From Theocolax elegans (Eukaryota > Arthropoda > Insecta > Hymenoptera > Cerocephalidae): a stretch of DNA of 64,000 nt. The notes under the pieces are model-generated. The model ran no database searches, was not told the origin of the DNA, and saw only the letters and a program-made list of their open reading frames with translations. This document shows positions 19,201 through 33,270 of the stretch, in pieces. The translations under genes were made by a program, and so were the position numbers. The stretch is from positions 85,377,580 through 85,441,579 of the forward strand of contig CM047425.1 of NCBI GenBank assembly GCA_026168455.1, written 5' to 3'. Each line of letters begins with the position of its first letter. The stretch's first letter is position 1.

Positions 19201-22200
19201 AAAAAAAATATCAAGGAACGCGCTCGCCCTCTCGACGCAAGTATGGGATGCGTCGCTAGCGTTATATTCAGCTAACTCGCTATGCGTATTTTTCCTTGGC
19301 TAATTCTTAAAATAAAAATTAATGTCTTCGTATCCTGACCACCCTTAAATTGTTCCATGATGATTTATCTTTTAATAATAACAAGCATATTCAATTTGAT
19401 AGAAATAAAAACATTAAATTGTTGTTGCTCTCACTTAGTAATATTTTCCTGGATGATTTTGGTGAAAAATATTTTATCACTTTTAAGTTCATTACTTTAT
19501 CGATTTTCAATCACATTTAATAAAAAGCAATGTTTCTCATATTATATGGTGTATTTAAATTAAACAAAGTTTAGAACTTACGCATTAATTGCACAGAGAT
19601 CAATACCTAAAAGTAATGCTTGATATACTAATTCTTTCCAAGGTGGATTATTTAACTTTATTTTAATTGGTTCGAGTCTTTTAAGTAGCTCGTTGCATGC
19701 TGCTATAGTAGCCTGCAATTGCCAATAAAATATTTTATTAATAGTAGGATAAAATTGATTTAGAATTAATATTTTAAAATTGTTTAATTTCGACTAATAC
19801 TTACGCTGGCACAACAATCACTTGTAATGCTTCCTCCGCTGACCTGATTATTCGGTGATGTCAAGTTTGTAGTTGGTTTGATACTTATCAAATCGATATC
19901 TATTCCTAAAGTATATGCTGCTACCTGAGCTACCTGTTAATATTAAACAAATAATTTTTTATTAAGCATCTGACATATTTACAATATCTATAGTAAAAAT
20001 GCATCTCTGTGAGCAAACACGAAAAATCCTATTTTTAAATGTAACAATAATTTAGAAAAGGAGAAACATTTATGCGTGTTATGAACAATTTCCGAAGATT
20101 TTGAACTTTTTTAAATCAATTAAAATAAAAAGCCAGATATACCTAAATACATAAAATAATTTTAATGTAATTTTGTATAGAAATGTATTTCAATCGTGTA
20201 TAGAATATAAAAACAATACATGTAATTACAGTAAAAACTATGTACTCGTCGCTAATAACCTCAATGTTTATGCGACTTTAAATAAATAAATGAAAAAATA
20301 AATAAATAATTTAGAAACTGCAGTAAGAATGCAATATTATTGAAGTAAGATATATATTACTTCCATGTTTTGAGATCAATTAAAAAGATTCGTACGAGTT
20401 TCTGTCAAAGAACTTAGATTTTAGTTTAGTGTAGAATAAATAAAGTACAAATATCATTTACTTTTTTATACATCTGTAAGTGATTGAATTAAAAATAAAT
20501 TAATTTTTATACTTTAATTTCAACACTGTGGTATCTTATTTCTAGCAGTTAGTTACCTTTGTGTTGATACCTTGTCCCATTTCAATACCACCATGCGTAA
20601 TACAAACAGTTCCATCTCTTGCATATATTGAAACTAATGCATAATATGGACCATAAAACAGTACTGAATATTTCATAATAACTAAAGCAATTCCCTTCTT
20701 CTTCCATCTATTATACTGTGCAAATAATGTATCGTTATTATAGTTTAAAATAACAATTAAAAATAATCAAATTATTATTTATTCAATGACCTTGTTAAAA
20801 GATTCAACCAGTTTGCGTCGACGCTCGTAATCAGAAGTTTTAATTATGTCATCTAGCATTGTTTGTACTGAATCTTTATCATCTGCATTCAAATTTTCTA
20901 ATCTTATTTTCACCGGATCTTTTTGAGTTACTTTAGTAATATGTTCCATGATATTTTCTATAATTGCAAGTCCTTCCATTGAACCTTCAAAGTTTTATGC
21001 GCATTAAAATTTTAACCACATTATAATCTTGTAAATTTTAAAGATACTAGAAGTTAAAATGTGAAAATTAAAAAAAAAATATTATGATACGTTGAAACTG
21101 CAAAAACATACAAATACTTTACTTTAAAATTTTATTGTACAGATTCTTGTAAGATACCACAATGACATTATACCATATTGTGAAGTCTAATTTAATTTAT
21201 TGTGAATGTAACAGAATATTATAATTATAATATGAACAATTTCAAAATATCGCATATGAACCAAAAATAAAAGCATATTCTTCATTTTTTTGCAGATTTT
21301 ACATATTATAATTCTTCTTTCAGATTATTGTCCTTCTTAAATTCGTTTGAAAAGTACCGTAAGGTACCCAATTGTTGATCATGAACCAATTTCTGATCAG
21401 TATATTATTTCAATAAAATAATAAGATTTACATAAATCTAAACGTTGCTACGCACAATTTAAAGGTTAAACAATCAATAATTGGTTAGTAGACTTAACTA
21501 GGAATTGGTATACGTACCGAAAATTTACTGATCAGAAATTTGAACTTCCCGATTTTTTCTTAGATTATTGCTTTCTTTAAAAATAGCAGTTATTTTATTT
21601 TTCTGAGATGACTAAAAGATAGTATAATACTTATACTTTTTGTATGCGTCAAGATATATACAATTATTAGCCTTTTTAACATAAAATTATTCTATGAACA
21701 TACGGATTTGCCTTAATTGATCAAAAATAATAATATTAGAAGCGGATTATGCTCTACAAAATAGCAACTTTTTTCCATCATTTAAACATGTTTGAAACAC
21801 GCAAGTTAAAAGTGGGTGAGAAAAAAAATTTTTATTTATTATAAATGTCATAACTTTGATGCAAAGTAACGTTTTTAATTATAATTATTGTCTGGTATGT
21901 TAAGAAAATTTACCTGGTGCTCGACACCATGTATTAGACGGTATGTCGGTTCTTACATTGCGAGTTTTTATATTCCACGTTGAAAAGTCATAACAATTTT
22001 TTACTAAATCCAACGTAAATATATTAAATATATCATTGTAAGTAGAACCCGCATTTGTGTAGAAATCAATATTAGCGTATTGTATCTTTCCAGCATCATT
22101 AATGCCAACCTCGTACTGCGTAAGGGTGGCATTTCTTTTACCTATAGCTTTCATCATATCCTCTATCCGCATAACCAATCGAACTGGTCGATTAAGATTA

Positions 22201-25200
22201 TACGCAGCTACGGAACAAGCACATGCAACTGCTGTTGCTCTAGTGATTTTTGCGCCATAAGCACCTCCAAGACGTCTAACTTTGAGATTAATGCTAAACT
22301 TTTAAATGCAAATTTTTTAAAATTGTTTATAGTTTGTAGTAAATTAAACAAATGAAATATTACCTGTTTTCTGGGATTCCAAGGCAAATCGCGACATGAT
22401 GTTGTATGAAATCTGGACTTTGAGTTGTGACGAAAATGTCAAATCCATCTTCGATGGGTATAGAAAGGCAAGTTTGTGGTTCCATTGTATAATGATACTG
22501 TGTGTTTGATTCAAATTCACCTTTTACTACGTATTTGACGTCTGTTCCTATAATTCGTATATAAATATATGAATAGTGATTGTTTCAAAATATCTATTTA
22601 GTAAAAATGATTTATAACTTAAAAGTTAAAGATACATTCTTATTTCTTGCGCTTAAAATTTTTCGATTCTTAATTGTAAGAAAAAATTATATCGATCTTT
22701 ATCGAAATAATGAGACATAATCTATATCCCTATATCGCCATCATTATAGATTAAGGTGTTTGAGGATGAGTATGAGTTAATGAATTTAAATGTAGAAATT
22801 GTGTGTCAAACATATCTTGTATAGAATAATACGTTTGATTGGTTTGAGAATATTTTTATGACAGTATTATATCAGCCAATTAATTATCTGGTGAATGAGA
22901 ATTGTTATCTGTCTTGGGGTGTGGAGTGGTTAGGCAGTTATACATCATGATTGGGGAAGAACAAAATGAAAGAATGTGAGCTAGGAAGGTGGCATATACC
23001 CAGTACTTTACAGATTCAGCAAAAAAAAAATGATAATTATATTATATTTATTCTAAAAAATACGCAATTATATAAAACCTGAATACAGAAGCACTAGATA
23101 ATTAAATAATAAGTCGTTCTACAAAAAAAAAGTTTCAGGTCAATACAACAAAGACACCCTAAAAAATTTCTGTACCGAAAATGTACGATTTTCCGTGCAG
23201 AAACTTTTAGGGTGACCTTGTTGTATTGACCTGAAACTTCGTAGAAAGTCTTTTTTTTATTATTATTTTAACGTCGCTCTTTTTATGCTTCCAACTAGGT
23301 GCTAATCAGCGACGGAGGTCATACGATGTCTTTGTATTCCCCAGTGGTGCTTATATCAATCGGCCGGGGCTGTAGAACGACTTATTACTTAATTATCCAG
23401 TGCTTCTGTATTCGGATTTTACATAAAATACGCATTTTTTAATGTAAATATAATAAATATCATTGTTTTGCTCCGTCTATAATCCAACGGGTATGCCACC
23501 CCTTAACGGAATGTCGGACACAAATTACGAGAATCTGTATTTTTCAATCCGAAATTCAATAGAAAATATTGAATTAAAAATCTGAAAAAATGTATACGGA
23601 TACCTTAAAACATAAGGAAAGGCCTGGGGTTTCGATTTTTTTAAGAAAGAATTATTTTTTAATAATATTTGAGTAAACAATTTTTGGTGGGTAATTGTTA
23701 ATAAAAAAAGGCATAAACTTTCAATGCAAACATCCTGATTAAATTATCGATGTAAAAATCTGGAAACGAGTATATTGTTTAAAACATGCCTATAAGCCTG
23801 ACGTTCAGGGTATTTGTTAAAAAAGTTATTCATTTGTTTAAAAAATATATAAAAAATGACTAATTTCTGAGTTTGACATCCCCTTAAAAGGAAACGAACT
23901 AAAATAAAAGAAAAGAGGTAAAATTGTTAAGCTACCTTAATCAATCGTTCGTAGTAAAATAAAATTATAAAAATTATGGTAATATCTTCGATTCTTTCTC
24001 AATATCGAAAATATTAAACCTCCATTCTAGCTGTTTCAGTCGTAATTCTGATTATTAGCACTCACATGTTTTTATTAATGAATCACGTTCTTTATATGGG
24101 TTCTTCAAAATAAAATAAAAAAGCAGTACTTCAAGTATATTGTAATTTCTTGACAAGGGTAAATATGACAGAGGAAAAAAATGGTTTTTGTTTGCATTTC
24201 AATAAAATGATACACTAATTTTTGGAGGAAAATGGTGATGAACGCTTGAACACGAATGTGTTAAAAAATGGTTATGCGATATGCTCTAACACTTGTTATG
24301 CCATCTCTAAAAAATCCTTCAAAATTTATATATATAAATAATATAAGATTAAAGAGAATAATTTTCTGGCTATAAATATTTAGGAGATAAATTCTTCGGT
24401 TGGAATAATGCAGTTTCTAAGTAGACACACAGTTAAAAATGAACTATCTACTCAGCTTAGTAGTTATTTTTATTAAATTATATTTTAGAATTCGATCATT
24501 AACCAATTATTAGTAATAAACTGATTAGTAAGTTTGTGTCCACGCATTAACTTTTTTCATTTTTTCTAGGTTATGTCCAGAAATTATACATTAGTATCGA
24601 ATGATAAGTAGTGATTTTCCAATTCAATGACCGAACTTTAAAATGCTCAATTTTTTACCAGGAAAATTTGAAGATAGTAATTATAAGTATGAAAAATGTG
24701 AATGTTTTATTTGGTTTACACTGCCGCTCACATAAATTTGGCCACCCCATCAAAAATCTGTCAAACTTTGAAGTTTTGTACCTCTATAAGGAATCAACCG
24801 CTTAATTCGTTAACTTAACCGTTAAATTCGTATTCGTTGAGTAAAAACGCATAATTTTTGCTCTTATGATTTGTTTAGTTTGACTCATAGTTTTTGAGTT
24901 ATGAGCTGTTGAAAAAAATGTGATTTTTTTTACATAAAATTAAAAAATTCCCTAAAAAATAAAAGAACAGAAATTCTGCATAGCGCATTTTGAAGAGGAG
25001 TACCATAGCTTTAACCTCCATTTTGTTTTTTTTTAATCAGATTATTTTTAACAAAGTTATGCCAATTTGAAAATGGACAAAAAAAATTGAAAAATTTTTT
25101 TTCATTTGTTTATAAAAAATTAATTAAACATTATTTTTTAAAATATTTTCATCATATACTGAAGGGCTTGGTACGAGCTTCAAAACGCACTTTGAATTTT

Positions 25201-28200
25201 TTAGATCGGTTGATTCCTTGTAGAGGTACAAAACTTCAAAGTTTGACAGATTTTTGATGGGGTGGCCAAATTTATGTGAGCGGCAGTGTATCTCCTAAAT
25301 TCAGATCAAATAAATACTTATAAAAACACAATACAAAATATTTCCAAATTTAACAAATCTTTTGGTTGTAATTAATTAAACCTACCTGGTGGCTTCTTTG
25401 CAGTTTCAGCCATTGAGTCAACAATCCTAGTTTTATCACTACTGTTCATTACATCTTTTATTGTTGTGAGAGCCCGTTTTCGAGGTCCATTTACATAAAT
25501 TATTTTTACTCTTTTTACAGCCTCATATGCGTCATATTCTGATTTTGCGACTAGTATTCCATAAAATTGCCCAGCAAATAAAACTTCTTTATCAGCAAAG
25601 AGCTAAAATATTAAGTACGGTAAAGTAAACATAATTCTTAAATTAGAGTCCATAATTGTAGTATTTTTTAGCTGCATTTTAGCAAAAACATTGTACCCGC
25701 AGCAGATACTTGTAGTATACTAGTATTGTACTTTAAAAAATTCCCTGAAATATTATTATTTAAATGAAGTACTTTGTTTAATTATATGTTGTGAATAAGA
25801 AAAAAGCTAATCAGATGTACTTAATGACTAATAATTGACTGAACGCTCAAGCAGCTCTAAATTTGGTATAAAACAATAATTTTAATATATAATTTTGTCA
25901 AATATCATTCAATATTCTTACAGGTTCATCGGCAACGATTCCGAGCAGTGGTTTTTTACTGTCAATGCTAATATTTTGAGATGGTATGTCTTTAGCGGTA
26001 TAAAATGCAACGAAACCGTCCATTTTCTAAAAGAATATATACATATGTAATACGTATATTAATATAATAGCAAAATAAATAATACAATTTATTTGTTACC
26101 ATAGCTTCACTAGCATCGATACTTTTTATTTTTCCGGGTTCCTCGGCAATAGCAATCACAGAAAACAATTCATTATCTTGTATGGGTATATCATTTACAT
26201 ATTCAGCTTCACCCGACGTTTGGTGAAGAGCTTCAAGTTTTTGTATTGGTTCATTAACTGGCCAAGTTGATCGATCGGTATTGTAATTAACATTTCCTGA
26301 AGAAATACCGCGTTCTAATATAGTTGCACCACTACGCAATCTCGCGTCTAAAATATCAGGATTCAAACTAAGAATAAACTAAGAAATTTAATAATTATTA
26401 GTATACGCGTATGATTAATATTTATATTTTTGTTAAAATAATAAGGAGAATACCTTATAAAATAAGGTTTGAGCGAGCAATTTACGATACTCGGGTTTAG
26501 GGTCTGGCAAAACGTAATCAGGATTTAATTCGGAATCTAAAATATTTAAAGCTTCCTTAAGTACACTATTATCTAGAAGTTTCTTTCCTATCAGAAATGT
26601 TTCTGTTTTCAAAGCATGAAACTAAGAAAAGTAATAAATAAGATTAATATTTTGTTATTTATTTTGTACTGGAATGTTAAATACATAATACTTACAAATT
26701 TTGGGCTTATAGCACCAAATATAATATTTGGTTTCTCAAGTACAATAGTTTGCTCAGTCAATTTGAAAAGAAAACCAGCATTTACATTTGCATGAGCATT
26801 TTGGGCTCTTGGCATTATCTAAATTCATATTAAATGTAACGTTTATAACAAATAATTTATAATTTAAATCAACATTGATATTTTAAAGATGTCACCTTGT
26901 AAGACCTGTAGACATATTCATTATTCAGTTTTGGTAATAAAATACTGTATATTATTTTATGTTTCATATTTGTTGTAAGAAAATTAATAAAAGTCAATGA
27001 AATTTTTGACGTCTCGGATTCAACTGTAAAAAACGAATAATGTTATTTTAAAATCTAAAAATTACCCGCAATTCACATATATATATTTATAAATTTCGTA
27101 CGAATGTGTAACGTGGATCCTACGGTTTCTAATATTAAAAATAAATCAGATGGAAAGTCATGATGTTCGTGTTTCAACATTAAATTTCCAGCAAGTGTAC
27201 CGATCTAAATAGAAAAATAGATTAATTATATAAACTACTTGGATCCAATTTAACTAACTATTTAAATAATAATATAATAATACTAATTACATTACGCATG
27301 GAGACATGACCAATCAGGTCGATATGATCCGCTAATTGTTTAAGATATTTAAAACCATCGTGTGTTGAATATTTATAAAATACTTCTTTCGCAACTTCCA
27401 AAGTAACATTACCGCCTAATGTGAGTGTTGAATCCGTTTTCTCAACATTATGTAGGTCGTGTATACTGTTGATGTCGATATACAAATCTTTCTTAGTTAT
27501 TCTATAAACACCTATAATAACATATTTATACCATGTAAAAATGTGTTTTATTTTTTTAAATTTCTTACTTTAACAAAACTAATTGTACCGTTTCCTGTGT
27601 TACCACCATTCAGTATGTACGTTGAGTCTGGATATTTCTCAAATATAGCAAATACTTGTGATACACTAAACACTTTGAAAAATTCAGCGTTCGAAAGTTG
27701 TAAGTAAAATGGTTTTAATTCATCGGTAATAATTGTTTCAAAATCTTTGTAATTATTTTTACAAGATTTGCAATTTTTTGGAAACGTTAATGTTTTGTGT
27801 AAATCCTGCAAAATTATGTTTTCGATAATTGTATCAAATTTATTTATAGATAGCATCGATAAAGATAAATATTCAGTATAATATCTTCAGATTTTACTTT
27901 AATTTTCTTTATGAAATGATTTTAACTATGAGTAAATAATACCTCGATATCGTTAAAATCAGTCAATGGTTTAGAAACCGCATTAGTGGCAAACATTTGA
28001 AATGCATTTAAAATTGATCTATATCCAGTACATCTACAGATATTACTTCCAAACGAATTCTCTATATCCTCTTTCGTTGTTTTTCCTCTTTCGACGAGAC
28101 TAATACAAAAATCGAGCACAAATCGGTAAATCAATACATTATTATATACTATTGTAATTGAATCAATTGATTCGGGCTAAATCTACTTTTTTCAACATTA

Positions 28201-29847
28201 TTAAATTAAAAACACAATTAAATCTACTGTGATGCAAAATTTTTGAACAAGAGATGCGTCACAGTATAAATGTAATACTCACAAGGAAGGGTTCCACCTT
28301 CCGGGAATCGGAATTCGTTATAACTTTGAGAGGTGTTTTCTGGTACCCAAATATGAAAGAATTCATATGAAATTCAGTCTCATAGGCTGTTTGACGAAAG
28401 TTATACGCAGTTAACGAAAAATTGTGAAAAAAATATGTTTAAGCTTAATCGCCAATAACTCGGAAAGAAATAGACGCACATACTCAAACTCAAATCCATT
28501 ATAGTTGAGATCAAGTAGATATAGTTTAAAAAAAAAGAAGCTCAAATATCTCAATTTGTATAAAAGTTATGGAAAAAATAAGAATTAGACGAAATATTTG
28601 CCTAAGAAGTGTATCAAATTTTAATACTAAATATTCGTTAAAATTTTATCTAATTCTTATTTTTTTCCATAAAGTTGCAACAAAATCTGTTTCCCGGAAG
28701 GTAGAACCCCTCCTTGTCAGTAAATCCATAATACAATATTATATGTCCAACACGAGAATAAAAATAATTAATCTTTTCTGCATAACAGATACAATATTAT
28801 TTTTTTTGTTATTTTACCAATGCATATTCATAACCATTGCTGGTGAACAGTAACCACATTGCGATCCATTGGCTTCGGCCAGAGCACTTTGCAGAGTATT
28901 GTAGCCTTCAAATTTACCTCCGATTCCTTCAATAGTTATGACTTGCCAACTGAAATTTCGTAAACTCCATTATTTATATCACAATATATTGAAATTCTAG
29001 GTTTCATATAAAATATAAATGATACTTACCCATTGCATAAAAATATTGGGACAAGACATGAATTTACAGAAAATATTTGATCATTTAAAATAACTCCTAC
29101 GATGCATACTCCGCATCCACCTTCGAGGCACATATATTTTGTTCCTTTTAATTTTGCGTTATTTCGTATGAAGTAATTTAAAGTCGTCTCCGGATTTATA
29201 TTTTTTGGAACTTTAAGAATTTTAAATGTCGATGTTCATTAAAATAGTACTATTAACTAATTTACAAATATGAAATATTATAACAAAATAAAGGAAAATG
29301 CGTACACTGAGAAAAATGAAATAATAAAAATTACTATATTTTATAGTAATGGTGGGACATACTTCGACTATCGTAATTTTTGCTATATTTTGTAGTAATT
29401 TTTATTATAATTCTTATAAAAATTACTATGTATATAGGAAAAATTGCTATAAAATATAATAAAAATTACGATAATCGAAGTATGTCCCAGCATTACTAGA
29501 AAATATAGTAATTTTTATTATTTCATTTTTCTCAGTGTATCAAATATTTTAATTTTTATAGCTTTCAAAAATAAGTTTATCTTATTATATAAAGTTATAT
29601 AAATTAAAGTCTCATTAATTGACGTAATACACATTTAAATATATTGTTTTAAAAGTAATTGCAAAATACATATAATTACCTTGATACGATTCATTGTTAA
29701 TTTTTAATTCAATTTTCGTATTTAAATCAATTAAATCATTCCAGCTAGAAATTACATTAAGTTTAATGATGATCATGCTATTGGATCATTCCTATTAATT
29801 TATTGTAGTATATATACTTACTTCTCTGAACTATTATTTTGACCCAT
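16269..29847 (-). CDS. Aox: Aldehyde oxidase (molybdo-flavoenzyme, xanthine dehydrogenase family)
   Basis: Complete gene: 24 coding exons, 1280 residues, usual length for the family. It oxidises aldehydes to acids with O2, using molybdenum cofactor, FAD and two 2Fe-2S clusters. Exons (5' to 3'): 29847-29822, 29744-29680, 29210-29030, 28949-28818, 28099-27943, 27805-27589, 27511-27291, 27204-27102, 27023-26896, 26818-26696, 26621-26454, 26378-26100, 26026-25922, 25602-25386, 22547-22364, 22293-21914, 20984-20791, 20715-20557, 19933-19805, 19712-19582, 18569-18311, 18232-18136, 16544-16434, 16345-16269. All phases close. Iron-sulphur cysteines are C58, C63, C66, C82 and C122, C125, C156, C158. 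The FAD motif GGNTGNG is at 254-260, the molybdenum-domain [10 protein letters not shown] at 775-784, TWCRAPGS about 890-897, GIEMGQG about 1003 and catalytic GEP Glu at 1222. The TWCRAPGS motif marks it as aldehyde oxidase rather than xanthine dehydrogenase. Three donors are weak (GTACAA, GTACGA, GTCATT). An acceptor-like site just upstream of the ATG suggests a 5' non-coding exon. Confidence 0.94.
17108..17905. repeat. Large foldback element in an aldehyde oxidase intron
   Basis: Arms pair around a loop near 17560. AGTTACTGGAATCTATTTGT (near 17165) complements ACAAATAGATTCCAGTAACT (near 17832), and CTTGTAAGTGGCC near 17483 complements GGCCACTTACAAG near 17628. The left arm is longer by over 100 bases because of internal gaps in the right arm. 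Open frames within are by-products of the palindrome. It sits in the intron between the exons ending at 18136 and starting at 16544. Confidence 0.78.
18839..19066. repeat. Dispersed intronic repeat, copy A
   Basis: Shares about 230 bases with 23564-23806 in the same orientation: AATATTGAATTAAAAATCTG at the left, AAACAATTTTTGG in the middle and TGTTTAAAACATGC at the right. Divergence is substantial, so the copies are old. Its left edge gives an acceptor-like polypyrimidine-AG on the minus strand. Confidence 0.7.
23050..23445. repeat. MITE-like element with nested hairpin in an aldehyde oxidase intron
   Basis: Outer inverted repeats of about 75 bases: AATACAGAAGCACTAGATAA near 23082 pairs with TTATCCAGTGCTTCTGTATT near 23393, and AATAAGTCGTTCTAC pairs with GTAGAACGACTTATT. 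Inside lies a second hairpin, about 23133-23242, with arms around GTTTCAGGTCAATACAAC and its complement. The remaining interior (23270-23370) is GC-richer than the surroundings. No coding capacity. Confidence 0.82.
23564..23806. repeat. Dispersed intronic repeat, copy B
   Basis: Second copy of the repeat at 18839-19066, same orientation, located in the 2.8 kb intron between the exons ending at 25386 and starting at 22547. Confidence 0.7.
24719..25288. mobile_element. Tc1/mariner-type MITE, 570 bp
   Basis: Terminal inverted repeats of about 85 bases begin CACTGCCGCTCACATAAATT and end with the exact complement. They are flanked on both sides by TA (24717-24718 and 25289-25290), the target duplication typical of Tc1/mariner elements. 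The interior has no transposase frame. It lies in the same large aldehyde oxidase intron as the previous two elements. Confidence 0.88.
28282..28718. mobile_element. MITE-like element in aldehyde oxidase intron
   Basis: About 437 bases with short terminal inverted repeats: ACAAGGAAGGGTTCC plus ACCTTCCGGGAA at the left and the matching TTCCCGGAAGGT plus AGAACCCCTCCTTGT at the right. A second inverted pair lies inside (GAAAAAATAAGAATTAGA near 28571 and TCTAATTCTTATTTTTTTCC near 28648). No transposase. It sits in the intron between the exons coding the two halves of the second 2Fe-2S cluster. Confidence 0.82.
29305..29537. mobile_element. Short palindromic MITE with TA target duplication, 233 bp
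   Basis: Ends read CACTGAGAAAAATGAAATAA and its complement, flanked by TA on both sides. The inverted repeats extend about 70 bases inward to GGGACATACTTCGA, so nearly the whole element can fold back. Inserted in the second aldehyde oxidase intron. Confidence 0.87.
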
Positions 29848-32800
29848 CGTTTAAAATAGCTGCAATTATTTTAGAAATAAAAATAAAAATTATTAATTAC
29901 TTATATAAATAGTTATCGTACATAATGGTATTTTAATTTTAAGTTCGTATTTTTATCCGAAAGAAAATTTTTTGAGGTGAAATTCATACTAACTATCATC
30001 GAGATAGAAAAATAGTTTTCTACATTGTAAATGTACAAATAAGATTAAATAAGAAATTAAAATCCACTTTAATCACATACATTTGACTATTAAGCGATTA
30101 TCGTTAATTATAAATATTCGAGTTCAAATTGTTGTACTTACTTGTTTACTTGGCCACAAATTGAAACAAAGAACCGATGTATAAAAATTTAAAAATAATT
30201 TAATTTAAAATTTGTCTACACAATTTGACATTATTTTACACATTTGATGCTGCTCTATTAAATTCAAAAGTTAAATGATGAGATTTTAGTTCAGAGCAAT
30301 TATTAGCCGAATTTGAAAATGTTACGTAAAACTTTCAATACTGTGAAAAAAAAATTTAATTATCAAAAAATGAAGATATCGTTCATTAAAATTTACGCGT
30401 TAATTGTTGAATAAACATTTGTTATTACACTTCGTTTGAAAGATATGAAAGATACATAAAAATGATTACTTAAATGACATTGAACGTATTCGCGCAGTTT
30501 TTAGTGCACCTAATAACAATAGAAATCATCAGGCTTATTCTTTACTGATTCCAATTTTGTTATCAATGTTCATACATATACAAGAAATGTTAACAAAACA
30601 TTACGGAAAAATACTAAAAGTTATAATACCAGTGTAATCAAGTGCTAATTAAGTTGATGTAAGAGTTATTTCAATAAGAGTATGTGGTAAATTTTTATTT
30701 ATAACGTTAACTAAATTAGTAATCAATTTTTCACCGGTATTGGGAATAAATTCTGCATTTGAACAAATATATAAATATTTATATAATGCAGTAGGGTAAA
30801 ATTATATTTAGTTGGGAAATTTTATAATTGATTTTATTTTCTTTAATTACTTGTAAAAATATGTGTTATTTATTAAAAATGAATTGCAAACAATTCAAGG
30901 TAGATGCTCTCGGAAATAGATGCGTACGAAAAACATTTACATAAAATAATATTTTATAGATAGTTTTAGTTGGAACTATGATAATTATTTGTACTTTTAA
31001 AATTTAAAAGAAAAAGAAAATGTTTTTTTTATATTGGGTAAATAATATGTATGTATTTTTACGTTATACAACTAAATGAAAATGAATTTGGAGCGTGTAA
31101 AATAAGTGAAAGACAAGTATTTTGTAATAAATCGGCCTTCTGACTTAACCGATCAAACATTTATTATTGGAGCATATTTTAATTATCGAACTAGTAACAA
31201 TCTGGATTTCGTTATTTTACAATTTCTCAATACCCTATATGGATGACGAAAAACCGTCCCTTACAACAGCGTATACACTATGAAATACATAAAACTCATT
31301 GCACTTTAATAATTAATATATAAATAGTATTCATACATTAAAATTATTACAATATTTTTTTTATTTAACATTCTGATAATGATAATATCACTAAAATTGA
31401 ACTCCTCATATTACTTTTTACGTTCTGTCAATTAAATTGGAGCTTATTGTTTATTCGAAATTTTTCTTGTCATTATACAAATATGTGTCAAAGTGGTCCA
31501 TTTGCGTTATACAAATTACTTTTAACGATTTAACATGATTATCGAAACATTTTTATGGCGCTCGGAATAATAGAGCTTCGTAACTTTGTTCGGTATTGTA
31601 CCTAATTCGAAACAAATGAAAATTCACGTATTTAATCTATGTTGTTAAATTTATCGTGTTAAAAGCAGTAAATACATTAGTTTGTAAACAAAATATTGTA
31701 TGGTATTCAAATTTTTCTGTGATTCTAAAATTTTTCATAAAAGTGGTCTTCGATGCTTGATTCTAGTCTTGATCCGTTACAATCTTTTTATTCATTATAT
31801 GTATATCATAAATATACGCGTACTAAAAAACGAGAACGTTCGAATTAAATTGAATTATACGTACTCGATTCGTTATGTATAGAATATATTTTATAAAAAA
31901 ATCTTCCTTAGTTTCAATCGGCCTACAATGTAAACGCTATATTTATATAATAGGTACGTTTCATCACAATTATACATTATTTATATACACATGCATTATC
32001 CTTGTACAAAAAAATTAAAGAAAAAAACCAGATCGTTCATTCCATTCGCGATTTTCCTTTGCGATAATGCGCAGGATCTTTCACAGCCTTATAGTACATA
32101 AAAACAACGTTCAATTCAATCTCTCTGTCTTTTAAATTATTAACGCATACACACGCCTTTTCTTTTATCGAGTACTGTAAAACGTTGTATTTAAAAAATT
32201 CTTCAGTCCTCGTTAGTCGAGGAGTAAACAATTATTTTCATTATATTTTAGAGAGACAAGAAGTAACGTAAACGAACGCGCGAACACGATATTTTATTTT
32301 CTTTCGATTATATTTATAAAAAATCTCTAAACGTCTTTGACGCATATCAAAGTAAGATAAATGAGCTATTAGTCGAGTTTTTCTAGCATACTTGAGATTT
32401 CTAAAATCTAATTCAAGGTATGGAACTTTTTATCGTACCCAATAGTATTATATTAAATTTACTCAAAATTCATTTTCCTTTGAAAAAAATCAGATCTACT
32501 GATCTATATTTTATTTGATACGAATAGATTATTAAGTGCTACGTTTAAACTTCTAGAGTTCTAATTTCTCCAAAAGTTATCGATGATATTTATGAATGAA
32601 TTTTTATGTTAAGACACATTTTAATTTGCATCGAATGAAAGTAATTGCATTAAAAATTTGCAGGTACTTTCATTTAATACAGCGAGTACATTCTGAATTT
32701 TTTTACTATATTAATATACGGAAAACAAGGAATTATAACTTTTTAATTTAATCTAAATCCCAATTATATATATACGAGTTTGAAAAATGTTAAGAAATGT

Positions 32801-33270
32801 TGATAATTGTAAAATAATAACTTATTTCAATATGCGACATAAAAAAACTGCTTAATATTAATAGCCCGTTCTTACAGAGTAAAATATATTATATTGTTAA
32901 AAGTGTAACAGACGCGTCTAAAATTTGTAAAAAAAAATGACATTTTTTAAATTAGAATTGTTAAAACTTGGAGACAATAATCAACATTTCTTTGGCCATT
33001 AAATTTGTTGCGCAGGAAGGTTCCTCGTAGGAAATAACGATTCGATTCTAAAAGCTTATTTGCTAAACACGATCGGCATTTACGCGATCTCTCTAATTAA
33101 ATAAATTAATCTTCAGTTAAATTCTCGTCGAAATAAATACAGTTGGTTCGAGCGAAAATCATCGAGATTCTTCTTCCATACAAGGGAACTGTCCTCTTCG
33201 TTAACGGGAGATTCGTGTAGCACCTCAACTAACGTTTGAAGAATGTATCGGGAGTAAGAGGTGCTGCTGG
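29848..33270. other. Intergenic region upstream of aldehyde oxidase
   Basis: Contains the aldehyde oxidase 5' flank. A minus-strand acceptor-like AATTGCAG lies about a dozen bases before its ATG, so a 5' non-coding exon and the promoter probably lie within the next kilobase or so. It also contains the 3' flank of the Rabin8 gene, whose stop is at 33271. The rest is AT-rich, with no open frame or strong repeat that I can support. Confidence 0.5.
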
